64,000 bases of DNA from Modestobacter sp. L9-4 (lineage in GTDB: Bacteria; Actinomycetota; Actinomycetes; Mycobacteriales; Geodermatophilaceae), in the NCBI RefSeq assembly GCF_019112525.1, contig NZ_CP077800.1, forward strand, positions 186,001-250,000. The letters run 5' to 3'. Position 1 is the first letter of the stretch. Each line of letters begins with the position of its first letter. Position numbers and translations under genes: made by a program. The notes under the pieces were generated by a model, which had not been told where the DNA came from, did not search any database, and worked only from the letters and a program-made list of their open reading frames with translations. This document shows positions 1 through 8,183 of the stretch, piece by piece.

Positions 1-968
1 TCCCACCGCCGGTTCGTCGTCCCCCGGTGGGCGAACGCCGGGCCCAGCGGTTCGGCGTCCGCGATCGCCTCGGCGATGACCGGGTGCGGCAGCCGGCGGG
101 CGAAGGCGGTGAACCCCGCCTCGTCGGTGGGCGGCTGGTCGGCCCCGGTGCCCATCAGCGCCAGCATCCACCGGCCGCCCTCGACCGGGTACAGGTAGCC
201 GCCGACCCGGGCCGAGGGTGGCTGCGCCATCACCATCGCCGCCTTCCAGTCGGCGGTGCAGCCCGCGGGGACCCGGTAGCTGCGGGTGGCGTAACCGAGC
301 TGGGGGTCGATCAGGGTCAGCTGGGGCGTGCCGTACCCGAGCTCGGTCAGCCACGCCGAGGCCCGCGAGCCCCGCCCGGACGCATCGACGACCAGGTCCG
401 CGTCGACCTCGGCCTCGGTGCCGTCGCGGTCCCGGGTCACCACGCCGACGACCCCACCGTCCCCGGCCCGCAACCCGGTCACCTGGGTGCCGGTGACGAG
501 CGTGACGCCGGGCAGGGCGCACAGCCGCCGGCGCACGGTGGCCTCGATCAGCGGCCGGCTCGCCGACAGCGCCTCGAAGCCGGCCGCGCGCCGGTCGATC
601 GACCCGACGGGCGTCACCATCTGCACGTCGCCGGGCACCCGCAGCCGGACCGCCCCGGCCGCCAGCAGGTCGTCGTCCCAGCCGGGGAACAGCTGCTCGA
701 TGCTCTGCCGGCCACGCGCGAGGAGCACGTGCAGCTGACGCCCGTGCGGCACCCCCCGCCGGGCGTCCGCGCCGTCGGGGAGCTCGTCCCGCTCCACCAC
801 CGTGACCTGGGGGAAGTGGTCGGTCAACACCCGCGCGGCGAGCAGGCCCGCCATGCTCCCGCCGATCACGACCGCGGTGGCGGGCTCCCCCGGGCCGCCC
901 GGCCGGCGCCGCGCGACCGGGCCAGCTCGGGGTACGGGGCGGGGTGGGACGGCAGGTGACCGGGCCAC
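1..968 (-). CDS. FAD-dependent oxidoreductase, 3' end cut by window edge
   Basis: Reading the minus strand from a GTG at 968 gives an open frame that runs off the window at base 1. An Arg/Pro-rich leader of about 30 residues precedes a Rossmann FAD-binding stretch (AVVIGGSMAGLLAARVL), with a GGSMAG variant of the GxGxxG motif, then an acidic VVERDELP strand end. Later segments (DADLVVDASGRGS, then GGYLYPVEGGRWM) fit the middle of a flavin monooxygenase or geranylgeranyl-reductase-like oxidoreductase. The substrate cannot be read. The start is uncertain because the leader is low-complexity and no clear ribosome site is seen. Its first bases overlap the weak plus-strand ORF at 944. Confidence 0.8.
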   Translation of the reverse strand, partial: MARSPAVPPRPVPRAGPVARRRPGGPGEPATAVVIGGSMAGLLAARVLTDHFPQVTVVERDELPDGADARRGVPHGRQLHVLLARGRQSIEQLFPGWDDDLLAAGAVRLRVPGDVQMVTPVGSIDRRAAGFEALSASRPLIEATVRRRLCALPGVTLVTGTQVTGLRAGDGGVVGVVTRDRDGTEAEVDADLVVDASGRGSRASAWLTELGYGTPQLTLIDPQLGYATRSYRVPAGCTADWKAAMVMAQPPSARVGGYLYPVEGGRWMLALMGTGADQPPTDEAGFTAFARRLPHPVIAEAIADAEPLGPAFAHRGTTNRRW

Positions 969-1174
969 GGTGGCTCCCTCCGCCGAGGACGGTCGGGGCA
1001 CCGCCCGGGCAGGACAACGGTCCCAGCAGCCGGGCCCCCTGGGAAGCCCCGCCGGAGGACCCCCGGGCCCGGCTGCTGTGCGCCGGCTCGCCGGAGGGCG
1101 TCGGGGTGCCGGCCGCCTGCCGCCGGGACAACCCGTTCGCCGCCACCACGCAGCTGCCCACCGTGTGGCGCTGA
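944..1174 (+). CDS. possible small protein or gene remnant
   Basis: A 76-codon frame lies between the oxidoreductase and the alpha/beta hydrolase. The last 45 codons are G/C-biased at the third position and read like protein (RLLCAGSPEGVGVPAAC and DNPFAATTQLPTVWR). I do not recognise the family. The first codons overlap the start of the divergent oxidoreductase and look non-coding, so the true start may be the GTG at 956 or absent. It may be a real small protein, the 3' remnant of a lost gene, or chance in GC-rich DNA. Confidence 0.25.
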   Translation: MGRQVTGPRWLPPPRTVGAPPGQDNGPSSRAPWEAPPEDPRARLLCAGSPEGVGVPAACRRDNPFAATTQLPTVWR

Positions 1175-1205
1175 CCGGTCGCGGCACCCGGTACCGGCCC
1201 GGCGC

Positions 1206-2081
1206 TCAGCGGGTCAGCAGATCCCGGACGGTGGCGACGACGAGGTCGGGGTCCTGCTCGGCCATGAAGTGCCCGGCCGACGCCGTCCGGTGCACCAGGT
1301 CCGGCGCCCACGCGCCCCACAGCGCAGCGGCGTCGAAGCCCAGGGCGCTCCCCCAGTCCTGTTGCAGCACCGCGACCGGCATGGTCAGCCGCACCCCGGC
1401 GTCCCGGTCGGCGCGGTCGTGCTCGACGTCGATGCCGGCGCTGGCCCGGTAGTCGGCCACGATCGAGGGCACCCGGGCCGCACTGGCCCGCAGGTACTCC
1501 GCGCGCACGTCGGCCGGGAAGAGCTCCGCACTCCCCCAGGCGTCGAGGAAGGAGCCGAAGAACGCATCGGCGGTGGCGGTGATCATCGCCTCGGGGAGGC
1601 CGGGCGGTTGGGCCATCAGGTACAGGTGCCAGGCGACCGCGGCCTGCACGCCGTGCAGGATGTCCCAGGAGTCCAGGGTGGGCAGCACGTCGAGGGAGCC
1701 GAGGTGGGTGACGACGTCGGGGTGGTCCAGCCCCGCGCGGACGGCGACCAGCGCACCCCGGTCGTGGCCGACGAGGGCGAACCGCTCGTGCCCGAGCTCG
1801 CGGGCCAGCGCGACGACGTCGGCGGCCATGGTGCGGGCGCTGTAGGTGTCCGGACCGTCCTCGGCCGGGGCGTCGCTGGCGCCGTAGCCGCGCAGGTCCG
1901 GGCAGATGACGGTGCGGTCGGCGGCCAGCGCCGGGGCGACGTGGCGCCACATGAGGTGCGTCTGCGGGAAGCCGTGCAGCAGGACGAGCGCCGGCCCGCT
2001 GCCGAGCACCGCCGCGGAGAGGCTGACGCCGTCGGCGACGGGGACGCGCTGGAGGGTGGAGCCGGGGATCTGCGGTGTCAT
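1206..2081 (-). CDS. alpha/beta hydrolase, haloacetate dehalogenase/epoxide hydrolase-like
   Basis: A 291-aa cytoplasmic alpha/beta hydrolase with no signal peptide. The oxyanion strand LLHGFPQTHLMW lies near residues 34-45, then DLRGYGASD near 62-70. The nucleophile elbow is VGHDRG with Asp107 as nucleophile, and His271 sits in AGHFMAEQ. An Asp nucleophile is typical of haloacetate dehalogenases and epoxide hydrolases, as opposed to Ser esterases. Choosing between those two needs the cap residues. The length fits the family (about 290-300 aa). It is divergent from the SARP-like regulator with 44 bp between start codons, so that regulator may control it. Confidence 0.85.
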   Translation of the reverse strand: MTPQIPGSTLQRVPVADGVSLSAAVLGSGPALVLLHGFPQTHLMWRHVAPALAADRTVICPDLRGYGASDAPAEDGPDTYSARTMAADVVALARELGHERFALVGHDRGALVAVRAGLDHPDVVTHLGSLDVLPTLDSWDILHGVQAAVAWHLYLMAQPPGLPEAMITATADAFFGSFLDAWGSAELFPADVRAEYLRASAARVPSIVADYRASAGIDVEHDRADRDAGVRLTMPVAVLQQDWGSALGFDAAALWGAWAPDLVHRTASAGHFMAEQDPDLVVATVRDLLTR

Positions 2082-2125
2082 GCCCCCACCGTGGCGCGAC
2101 CCGATGAGCGATCGATGAGCACGCC

Positions 2126-4093
2126 GTGACCCCCACCGTGGGCGTGCTCGGCCCGGTGACCGCCTGGGCCGACGGCACCCCGCTGCCCCTCGGCGGTCCC
2201 CGCCACCGGGAGCTGCTGGCCCGCCTCGCGGTGGCGCACGGGCAGGTGGTGCCGGTCGGCAGCCTCGTCGACACCCTCTGGGAACGGCCCCCGGACGGCG
2301 CGGTCGCCGCCGTCCGCACCTTCGTGGCGGCGCTGCGCCGCGGTCTGGAGCCGGACCGCCGGCCGCGCACCCCGGCGCGGGTGCTGGTCACCGAGGGCCC
2401 GGGCTACGCGCTGCGGGCGGCGACCGACGCCGACGCGTTCACCTCCGCCGTCGAGCGGGCGGCCGGGCTCCCACCGGCCGCGGCGCTGGCGCTGCTCGAG
2501 GACGCCCTGGCCGGCTGGCGGGGTCCGGCCTACGCCGACGTCGGCGACCGGTCGTGGGCCCGCCCGGAACGCAGCCGGCTCACCGAGCTGCACAGCACCG
2601 CCGTCGAGCGGGCCGCCGCCGCCCGGCTGGCACTCGGCCGGGCCGCCGACGCCGTCCCCGGGCTGGACGCCCACGTCAGCGCGCACCCCTGGCGGGAGGA
2701 GGGCTGGCGGCTGCTGGCCCTGGCCCTCTACCGGTCGGGACGGCGACCCGACGCGCTGGCCGTGCTGCGCCGGGCCCGCAGCCGGCTGGTCGACGAGCTG
2801 GGCCTGGACCCGAGCCCGCAGCTGGCCGCCCTGGAACGCGACGTGCTGCACCAGGCGCCCGCGCTGGAGCTCGCCGACGACCCGCTGACCCGGGCCACCG
2901 CGTCCTGGGAGCGGGCGGCCGGCCCACGCGCGCGGCTGGAGGCCACCGTCGGCCTGCTGCGCAGCCTGTCCCGCACCGGCGCCGAGGGGCTGGCCGCGGC
3001 CCGGGAGCAGCGGCTGGCCACCATCGCCGCCGCCGAGGAGATCGGCGACCCGCTGCTGACCGCCCGCGTGGTCGGCGACCTCGACGTCCCCGGCGTGTGG
3101 ACCACCTCCGACGACCCGGAGCAGGCCGCCGCAGTGGTCGCCGCCGCCGAACGGGCGCTGCCGGTGACCGGCGCGGACGCCGTCCGGGTGCGGCTGCTGG
3201 CCACCGTCGCCGTCGAGTCGCGGGGGCTGCCCGGCCCGCGCGGTGCCGCGGCGGCCCGGGAGGCGGAGGCGCTGGCCCGGGAGCTGGGCGACCCGGCGCT
3301 GCTGGCCGTGGCGCTGGGCGCCCGCACCCTGCAGGTGTTCGACCGCTGCGGCCGCGCCGGCGACCGCGACGCCCTGGGTGCGGAGCTGGTGGAGCTGGCC
3401 GGGCGGCACGGTCTGACCGACTCCCTGGTGCTCGGCCACCTGGTGCGCATGCAGTCCCGCAGCGCCCTGGGCGACCTGGCCGGGGCCGGGCAGCACGCCG
3501 ACCTGCTCGACCGCCTGGCCGTCACGCACGACCGCCCGCTGGTCGGCGTCTTCACCGGTGGCTGGCGGGCGCTGCGCGCGGCGGTCGAGGACTCCCCCGA
3601 CGCCGAGGAGCAGCTCCGGACGGCGGCCCGGCTGCGGCAGGACTCCGGGATGCCCGGGGTCATCGACGGGCTGCTGACGCTGACGCTGGCCTGCCGGCAG
3701 GTGGCGCGCGGCGAGCCGGTGACCCCCGCCGGGCCGGCCGGACCGTACGCACCCTGGGTGGAGCCGCACCTCCGGCTGGCCGCCGGGGAGCCGGTGGAGG
3801 TGTCCGGGCTGCCGGACCCGCCGCCGGGTCTGCTGATGGAGGCGCTGTGGGTGCTCGCCGGCAGCGCCGCGGTGGCCGTCGGCGACACAGAGCTGCTGGC
3901 GTGGGCTCGGGCGGCGTTGACCCCCGCGGCCGGTCAGCTCGCCGGCGCGGGCAGCGGGATGCTCTCCGCCGGCCCGGTCAGCGACCACCTCACCCGGTGG
4001 GACCGCCTCCTCGGCGGTGTCGGCCGAGCCCGGCCGGACCGTGGACCGGGACGGTCCCGGCCCGCCGGGACCTCCTCGACCGGGCCAGCCTGA
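2126..4093 (+). CDS. AfsR/SARP-type regulator with BTAD domain, no ATPase
   Basis: A 655-aa protein from a GTG start. Residues 1-90 are an OmpR-like winged helix (VGVLGPVTAWADG, HGQVVPVGSLVDTLW), followed by a bacterial transcriptional activation domain to about residue 250 (LELLHS/SGRRPDALAVLRRARSRL type helices, ending LDPSPQLAALERDVL). The remaining 400 residues are Ala/Leu-rich helices resembling TPR-like repeats. Unlike the regulator at 14875, there is no P-loop or NB-ARC segment. SARP proteins activate nearby promoters by binding direct repeats. The adjacent divergent hydrolase is the obvious candidate target (inference). Confidence 0.82.
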   Translation: MTPTVGVLGPVTAWADGTPLPLGGPRHRELLARLAVAHGQVVPVGSLVDTLWERPPDGAVAAVRTFVAALRRGLEPDRRPRTPARVLVTEGPGYALRAATDADAFTSAVERAAGLPPAAALALLEDALAGWRGPAYADVGDRSWARPERSRLTELHSTAVERAAAARLALGRAADAVPGLDAHVSAHPWREEGWRLLALALYRSGRRPDALAVLRRARSRLVDELGLDPSPQLAALERDVLHQAPALELADDPLTRATASWERAAGPRARLEATVGLLRSLSRTGAEGLAAAREQRLATIAAAEEIGDPLLTARVVGDLDVPGVWTTSDDPEQAAAVVAAAERALPVTGADAVRVRLLATVAVESRGLPGPRGAAAAREAEALARELGDPALLAVALGARTLQVFDRCGRAGDRDALGAELVELAGRHGLTDSLVLGHLVRMQSRSALGDLAGAGQHADLLDRLAVTHDRPLVGVFTGGWRALRAAVEDSPDAEEQLRTAARLRQDSGMPGVIDGLLTLTLACRQVARGEPVTPAGPAGPYAPWVEPHLRLAAGEPVEVSGLPDPPPGLLMEALWVLAGSAAVAVGDTELLAWARAALTPAAGQLAGAGSGMLSAGPVSDHLTRWDRLLGGVGRARPDRGPGRSRPAGTSSTGPA

Positions 4094-4245
4094 CCGTCGT
4101 CGGTCCCGTCCCGCTCCTCGCGGCGGCTGGTGCTCCTGCGCCGGCTCCCTGCCGATAACCGACCCGGGGCCGGTACCGGACCCCGCGCCCACCCCTGTTC
4201 CGACCCGACGCCCACGACGTCCCCGCCCGCCCTGGAAGGCCGACC

Positions 4246-4935
4246 ATGACCACCGCAGCGCCCACCGGCCGCCCGTCCCTAATCACCGTGCTCCCGATCA
4301 CCGCCGAGCGGACCGCCCAGCTGACCGGCCTGTTCCGGGAGGCCCGGTCCTTCGGGATGATCGGGGCGGCCAACGCCGTGGTCGACATCGCGCTGTTCAC
4401 GGTCCTGCACACGGTCGGGGTCGGCCCCATGTCGGCGAAGGTCGTCTCCGGCCTGGTCACCATCGTCATCTCCTACTACGCGAACCGGCGCTGGACCTGG
4501 CCGCACCGACCGGGCCGGGACGACCAGCGCCGCCAGCTGCTGCAGTTCGCGGCCATCTCCGGGGCCGGGCTGGCGCTGGCCGAGGGGTGCCTCGCCGTCT
4601 CCCACTACCTGCTGCACCTGCACGGCGTGCTGGCCGACAACCTGTCGGCCAACGTCGTCGGGCTGGCGCTGGGCATGCTGTGGCGCTTCTACGCCAGCCG
4701 CCGGTGGGTGTTCACCAGTGCCGAGCCCACCGACGGCCGGCGCACCAGCACCGCCGTCGCCGGCGCCCCGTCCAGCGACGCCGCCGGGGCTCGTACGCCC
4801 CGCTCGACCCCGGCCCAGCGCCCGGTGACCGCGCGTGCGGCCACCCACGCCCGGCCGGTCACCGAGCCCCTGCACCTCTCCGGCCTCGACCGGTTGCTCG
4901 ACAGCGAGGACGCCCCCGTCGCCCAGTCCCGGTGA
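4246..4935 (+). CDS. GtrA family membrane protein
   Basis: A 229-aa integral membrane protein with four predicted helices (about residues 36-56, 62-80, 100-120 and 130-150). The GtrA signatures are visible: FGMIGAANAVVDIALF in helix 1, YYANRRWTW after helix 2 and RFYASRRWVF after helix 4. GtrA proteins are thought to flip polyprenyl-phosphate-linked sugars for cell-envelope glycosylation. The Pro/Thr-rich tail of about 65 residues is longer than usual and probably cytoplasmic. The ATG is preceded by GGAAGG at good spacing. No glycosyltransferase partner lies beside it. Confidence 0.85.
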   Translation: MTTAAPTGRPSLITVLPITAERTAQLTGLFREARSFGMIGAANAVVDIALFTVLHTVGVGPMSAKVVSGLVTIVISYYANRRWTWPHRPGRDDQRRQLLQFAAISGAGLALAEGCLAVSHYLLHLHGVLADNLSANVVGLALGMLWRFYASRRWVFTSAEPTDGRRTSTAVAGAPSSDAAGARTPRSTPAQRPVTARAATHARPVTEPLHLSGLDRLLDSEDAPVAQSR

Positions 4936-5176
4936 CCTGAGGCCGGGCACCGGCGTTCCCCGCCGGATCGGAGCGCTCGCCGGCCTCGGGCCCGCGTCCG
5001 TGACCCTGCGCGGGTGGGGCACCACCGCGGCACCGGCAACAGCCGGGCGCGCCGCACTCCGTGCCGACGGGGCGGTCGATGCCCTGCGGACGGTCGCGAG
5101 CCCCGGCGTCGCACCGTCGACGCCCGTGCCGTGCCCCCGACCGACCTGATCGGCCCCGGGCCGGCCGGCGACCACC

Positions 5177-7201
5177 TCACCACGTGGGGACGCGTCCTCC
5201 GTCCGCCGTCAGGACGGCGCTGAGCGGTCGTCCCGGCCCGTGCTCGTCGAGCCAGCCGAGCACGGCTGCCCGCGTGTCCCCGGAGAGCCGGTGCCAGTCG
5301 GCCAGCGGCACGCGCGGCACCCCGGCGGCGCGGCAGGCGGCGGCCAGCGCCCCGGCCGGCGTCTCGGGGTCCCAGGCCGGGTCGAGCACGACCGTCGGGC
5401 GGTCGGCCGCCGCGGCGAGCAGGTCGGCGACGGTGTAGCCGGGACGGGCGCGCAGCAACGGCTCGCCGCAGCTGGGGGCGACCAGCACCGCACCGGCCAC
5501 CGGCACCTCGCGCGGCCCGGCGCCCAGGGCGAGCAGGTGGAGTGCCACCAGTGCCCCGGTCCCGTAGGCGGCGACCCACACCCGGTCGTGGCCGGTCGCG
5601 GCCGCCGCGACGGTGGCCACGGCGGCCGCGTCGGCGGTCATCCGGCCCAGCGGCGAGGACGCCCGCCCCGGCTGCTCCCCGTACCGCGCGCCGCTGCCCA
5701 CCGGGTCGGCGCAGGCGACCGCCCAGCCCGCGGCGGCCAGCTGCTCGGGCAGCGGCTCGGCCTGCTCGTAGCCGGCCTGCCAGCCGGTGGCCGCGCAGGG
5801 CGGGCCCAGCCACAGCACCAGTCCCCGCCCGCTCCCGCCGTCCGACGGGCGCAGCACGGTGACCGGCACGCCGTCCGCCGTCCGCAGACCCGGCTCGGCC
5901 GCGCGGGGCAGCGGCACGACCGCGCGCCCGGGCCGGCCGAGGGCGGCGCGGACGGCGGTGCGCAGCTCCGCACCGCGCACCGGCCGAGGACCGGGTCGGA
6001 CCCGGTCGGCGGGCCAGGCGACCGGCGCCGCTGCCACGAGCGCCGACAGGCGACGGCGGGGCGGACCGCCGAGCACCGACTGCGCCCAGTCCAGCTGCGC
6101 GGCCACCGCCGACTCGTCGGCCCGGTGCCCACCGGGCCGCAGCGCGAGCTCGAGCGCATCGCCCCGGCCGAGCAGGGTGAAGGCCTCCCGGGCCGCCTCG
6201 ACCGCGGCGCGGGCGGCCGGGACGCGCTCGACCGGGTCGGCCACGGCCACCGACACGAACACCGGCCGGGGCGCGGCGAGCGCGAGCAGCTCGTGGGAGT
6301 CGGTGGGCAGCCGGTGCTCGCGCCCGGCGAACCAGCGCAGCGACGGGTGGTACCAGCCCGGGTAGTAGCGGGTGAGAAGCTCCACGCCCTCGCCGAAGTG
6401 CCGGTCGGTGCACAGCCGGGCGGGGATGGCGCCGAGCACGCCGCTGGAGCTGGAGACCACGCCGGCGAACCGGTCGTCGGTGGCGGCGGCCAGCAGCGCG
6501 GTCTTGCCGTTGCGGCTGTGCCCGCCGACCAGCACCCGGCGGGCGTCGACCCCGGGCTGGTCGGTCAGCGCGTCGAGCACCCGGGACAGCGCCCACGCGC
6601 GCCAGGCCAGCCGCCCGGCGACGAAGGAGGGGAACGCCCGCTCGACGGCCTCGGTGTCGTCGTCGCCGTCCGCGGCCGACACCAGGCAGGCGCCCCACCC
6701 GCGGGCCAGTGCCGCCTCGGCCCAGGGCCCGTGGCTGGACTGGAGCAGGTAGACCGGCACGTCGCGGCGCACCCCGGCGGGGGGCACCGGCAGCAGCAGC
6801 CGCGCCCGCACCGACGAGCCGTCCCCGACGACGAGCTCGCGCACCTCCACGCCCCCGGCCGTGGTCACCCCGGTGACCCGGACCGGGGTGCGGCGCGGGG
6901 CCGGCGGGGTCGTCCCCGTCAGCCAGCGGCGCCAGCGGGCGCGCAGCACCGCGCGCCGGGCCGGCCACTCGGCGGCACCGGCCGCCCCGGCGGGCAGGCC
7001 CTCGGTCGGCGACCACAGTCCGGTGCGCGCCGGCAGCCGCGCGAAGTCCGGCGCCAGGTCGCCCCCGGCGGCCCGCCAGGCCTCGAACGGCGCGCTGGGC
7101 GGCAGCGCCGCGGTGAGCTCGGCGGTGTAGCGCACCCGCCGGGCCGCCGCCGAGCGCACGTCGAGCCCGTCGGCGGAGCGGCCGGACAGCGTCTGCGTCA
7201 T
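5177..7201 (-). CDS. two-domain alpha/beta hydrolase, glucuronoyl/acetylxylan esterase-like, second domain degenerate
   Basis: A 674-aa protein. The N-terminal half (about 100-375) has the motif GGHSRNGKTALLAAATD with Ser229 as predicted nucleophile and His359 in LRPGGHRADES, plus an APRPVFVSV strand. This resembles CE15/CE7-type carbohydrate esterases, whose signature is G-C-S-R-x-G-K; here Cys is replaced by His. The C-terminal half (about 450-674) repeats the fold (LVLWLGPPCAATGW, AVACADPVGSG), but its elbow is AAYGTGAL with Gly where Ser is expected, so it is probably not catalytic. No signal peptide is seen. The start overlaps nothing; the next gene begins about 90 bp away on the other strand. 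Confidence 0.75.
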   Translation of the reverse strand: MTQTLSGRSADGLDVRSAAARRVRYTAELTAALPPSAPFEAWRAAGGDLAPDFARLPARTGLWSPTEGLPAGAAGAAEWPARRAVLRARWRRWLTGTTPPAPRRTPVRVTGVTTAGGVEVRELVVGDGSSVRARLLLPVPPAGVRRDVPVYLLQSSHGPWAEAALARGWGACLVSAADGDDDTEAVERAFPSFVAGRLAWRAWALSRVLDALTDQPGVDARRVLVGGHSRNGKTALLAAATDDRFAGVVSSSSGVLGAIPARLCTDRHFGEGVELLTRYYPGWYHPSLRWFAGREHRLPTDSHELLALAAPRPVFVSVAVADPVERVPAARAAVEAAREAFTLLGRGDALELALRPGGHRADESAVAAQLDWAQSVLGGPPRRRLSALVAAAPVAWPADRVRPGPRPVRGAELRTAVRAALGRPGRAVVPLPRAAEPGLRTADGVPVTVLRPSDGGSGRGLVLWLGPPCAATGWQAGYEQAEPLPEQLAAAGWAVACADPVGSGARYGEQPGRASSPLGRMTADAAAVATVAAAATGHDRVWVAAYGTGALVALHLLALGAGPREVPVAGAVLVAPSCGEPLLRARPGYTVADLLAAAADRPTVVLDPAWDPETPAGALAAACRAAGVPRVPLADWHRLSGDTRAAVLGWLDEHGPGRPLSAVLTADGGRVPTW

Positions 7202-7292
7202 GCACCCGCACGCTAGGACCGCTCTGTGTCCGGCGGGGTGTCACCCGTGTTGCGTCCGTGCTGCGCGGGACGCGGCGGGCAGGGACAGTGGC

Positions 7293-8183
7293 GTGGTGCG
7301 CGTGCTGCTGGTGATGACCGACGTCGACTGGTACGAGAACGCCGGCTACGCAGCCGCCTGGGTGCGGGCGCTGGAGGCCGAGGGCGCGGAGGTGGAGCGG
7401 CTGGCCCGCATCCCCGCCGACTGGCCGGTCAGCGGCCCTCCCGCGGGCCGCTACGACCTGGCGATCGCCCACGTCCTGGTCGAGGAGGTGGTGGCCTACG
7501 CGCCCACCTTCGCCCTGGCCACCCTGCTGGAGGCCGCCGGCGTCCCGCTGCTCAACCCGGTCGCGGCCCTGGTCGCCTCCGCCGACAAGCTCGTCACCCA
7601 CGCCGTGTGGGCCGCCGCCGGCCTGCCGCAGCCCGCCGCCTGGGATCTCGCGCAGGTCCGCGAGTGGCCGATGCCCGGCCGGCAGATGGTGCTCAAGCCC
7701 GCGCTCGGCGACGGGGCGCGCTACATCGAGCTGGTCGGCGACCTGGCCGCCGCGCACCGCGTCGAGGAGGGCTGGCGGGCCGACGAGGCGGCCGGCGGCC
7801 ACCGGCGCGGCACGTCGCTGCTGCAGGAGTGGGTCGCCGAGCCGGCGTGCGCGCGCATCTTCGCCACCCCCACCACCACCTCGGCGGCCTACGAGAAGGA
7901 CCGGGAGGAGGGCGCACTGGTCACCCACGGCACCGTCTACCCGCGGGTGTACGAGCCTTCCCCGGAACTGGCGGCCCTCGCCCAGCGCATGGTCGCCGCC
8001 CTCGGCGGTGGCCTGATGGGCGTCGACGTGCTCATCGAGCCTGGCGGGCGGCTGCTCGCGCTGGAGGCCAACGCGCCGTTCGGCTTCGACGTCACCGACC
8101 CTGGGCAGGGCCGCTGGGTCGCCCGCGCCGCCCTCTCCCTCGCCGAGCGCGCCGCGGCCGGACGCCGGGCCCCCGCGGCGTGA
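7293..8183 (+). CDS. ATP-grasp ligase, RimK/glutathione-synthase-like
   Basis: A protein of about 297 aa. I prefer GTG 7293 (or GTG 7296), because the frame further upstream is Cys/Arg-rich and unlike protein. The N-terminal pre-ATP-grasp strand is VRVLLVMTDVDWYENAGYAAAW. ATP-grasp features follow: MVLKPALGDGARYIELV for nucleotide binding, LLQEWVAEPACARIFAT, and the metal-binding end GVDVLIEPGGRLLALEANAPFGFDV. Such enzymes join a carboxylate to an amine via acyl-phosphate. The substrate is unknown. The stop overlaps the start of the next gene (GTGA), so the two are translationally coupled. Confidence 0.78.
   Translation: MVRVLLVMTDVDWYENAGYAAAWVRALEAEGAEVERLARIPADWPVSGPPAGRYDLAIAHVLVEEVVAYAPTFALATLLEAAGVPLLNPVAALVASADKLVTHAVWAAAGLPQPAAWDLAQVREWPMPGRQMVLKPALGDGARYIELVGDLAAAHRVEEGWRADEAAGGHRRGTSLLQEWVAEPACARIFATPTTTSAAYEKDREEGALVTHGTVYPRVYEPSPELAALAQRMVAALGGGLMGVDVLIEPGGRLLALEANAPFGFDVTDPGQGRWVARAALSLAERAAAGRRAPAA

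Noticed and set aside
27-959. Long plus-strand ORF of 310 aa at the window start
   Set aside because: It is the antisense shadow of the minus-strand FAD oxidoreductase; its product is Pro/Gly/Arg-rich without domain features.
2078-4192. 704-aa minus-strand ORF opposite the SARP-like regulator
   Set aside because: Low-complexity Gly/Gln/Arg product antisense to a clear BTAD regulator; typical GC-rich shadow.
7200-7292. Upstream extension of the first ATP-grasp gene to 7200
   Set aside because: The added residues are Cys/His/Arg-rich, would begin at the divergent gene's start codon, and precede the natural VRVLLVMT strand.
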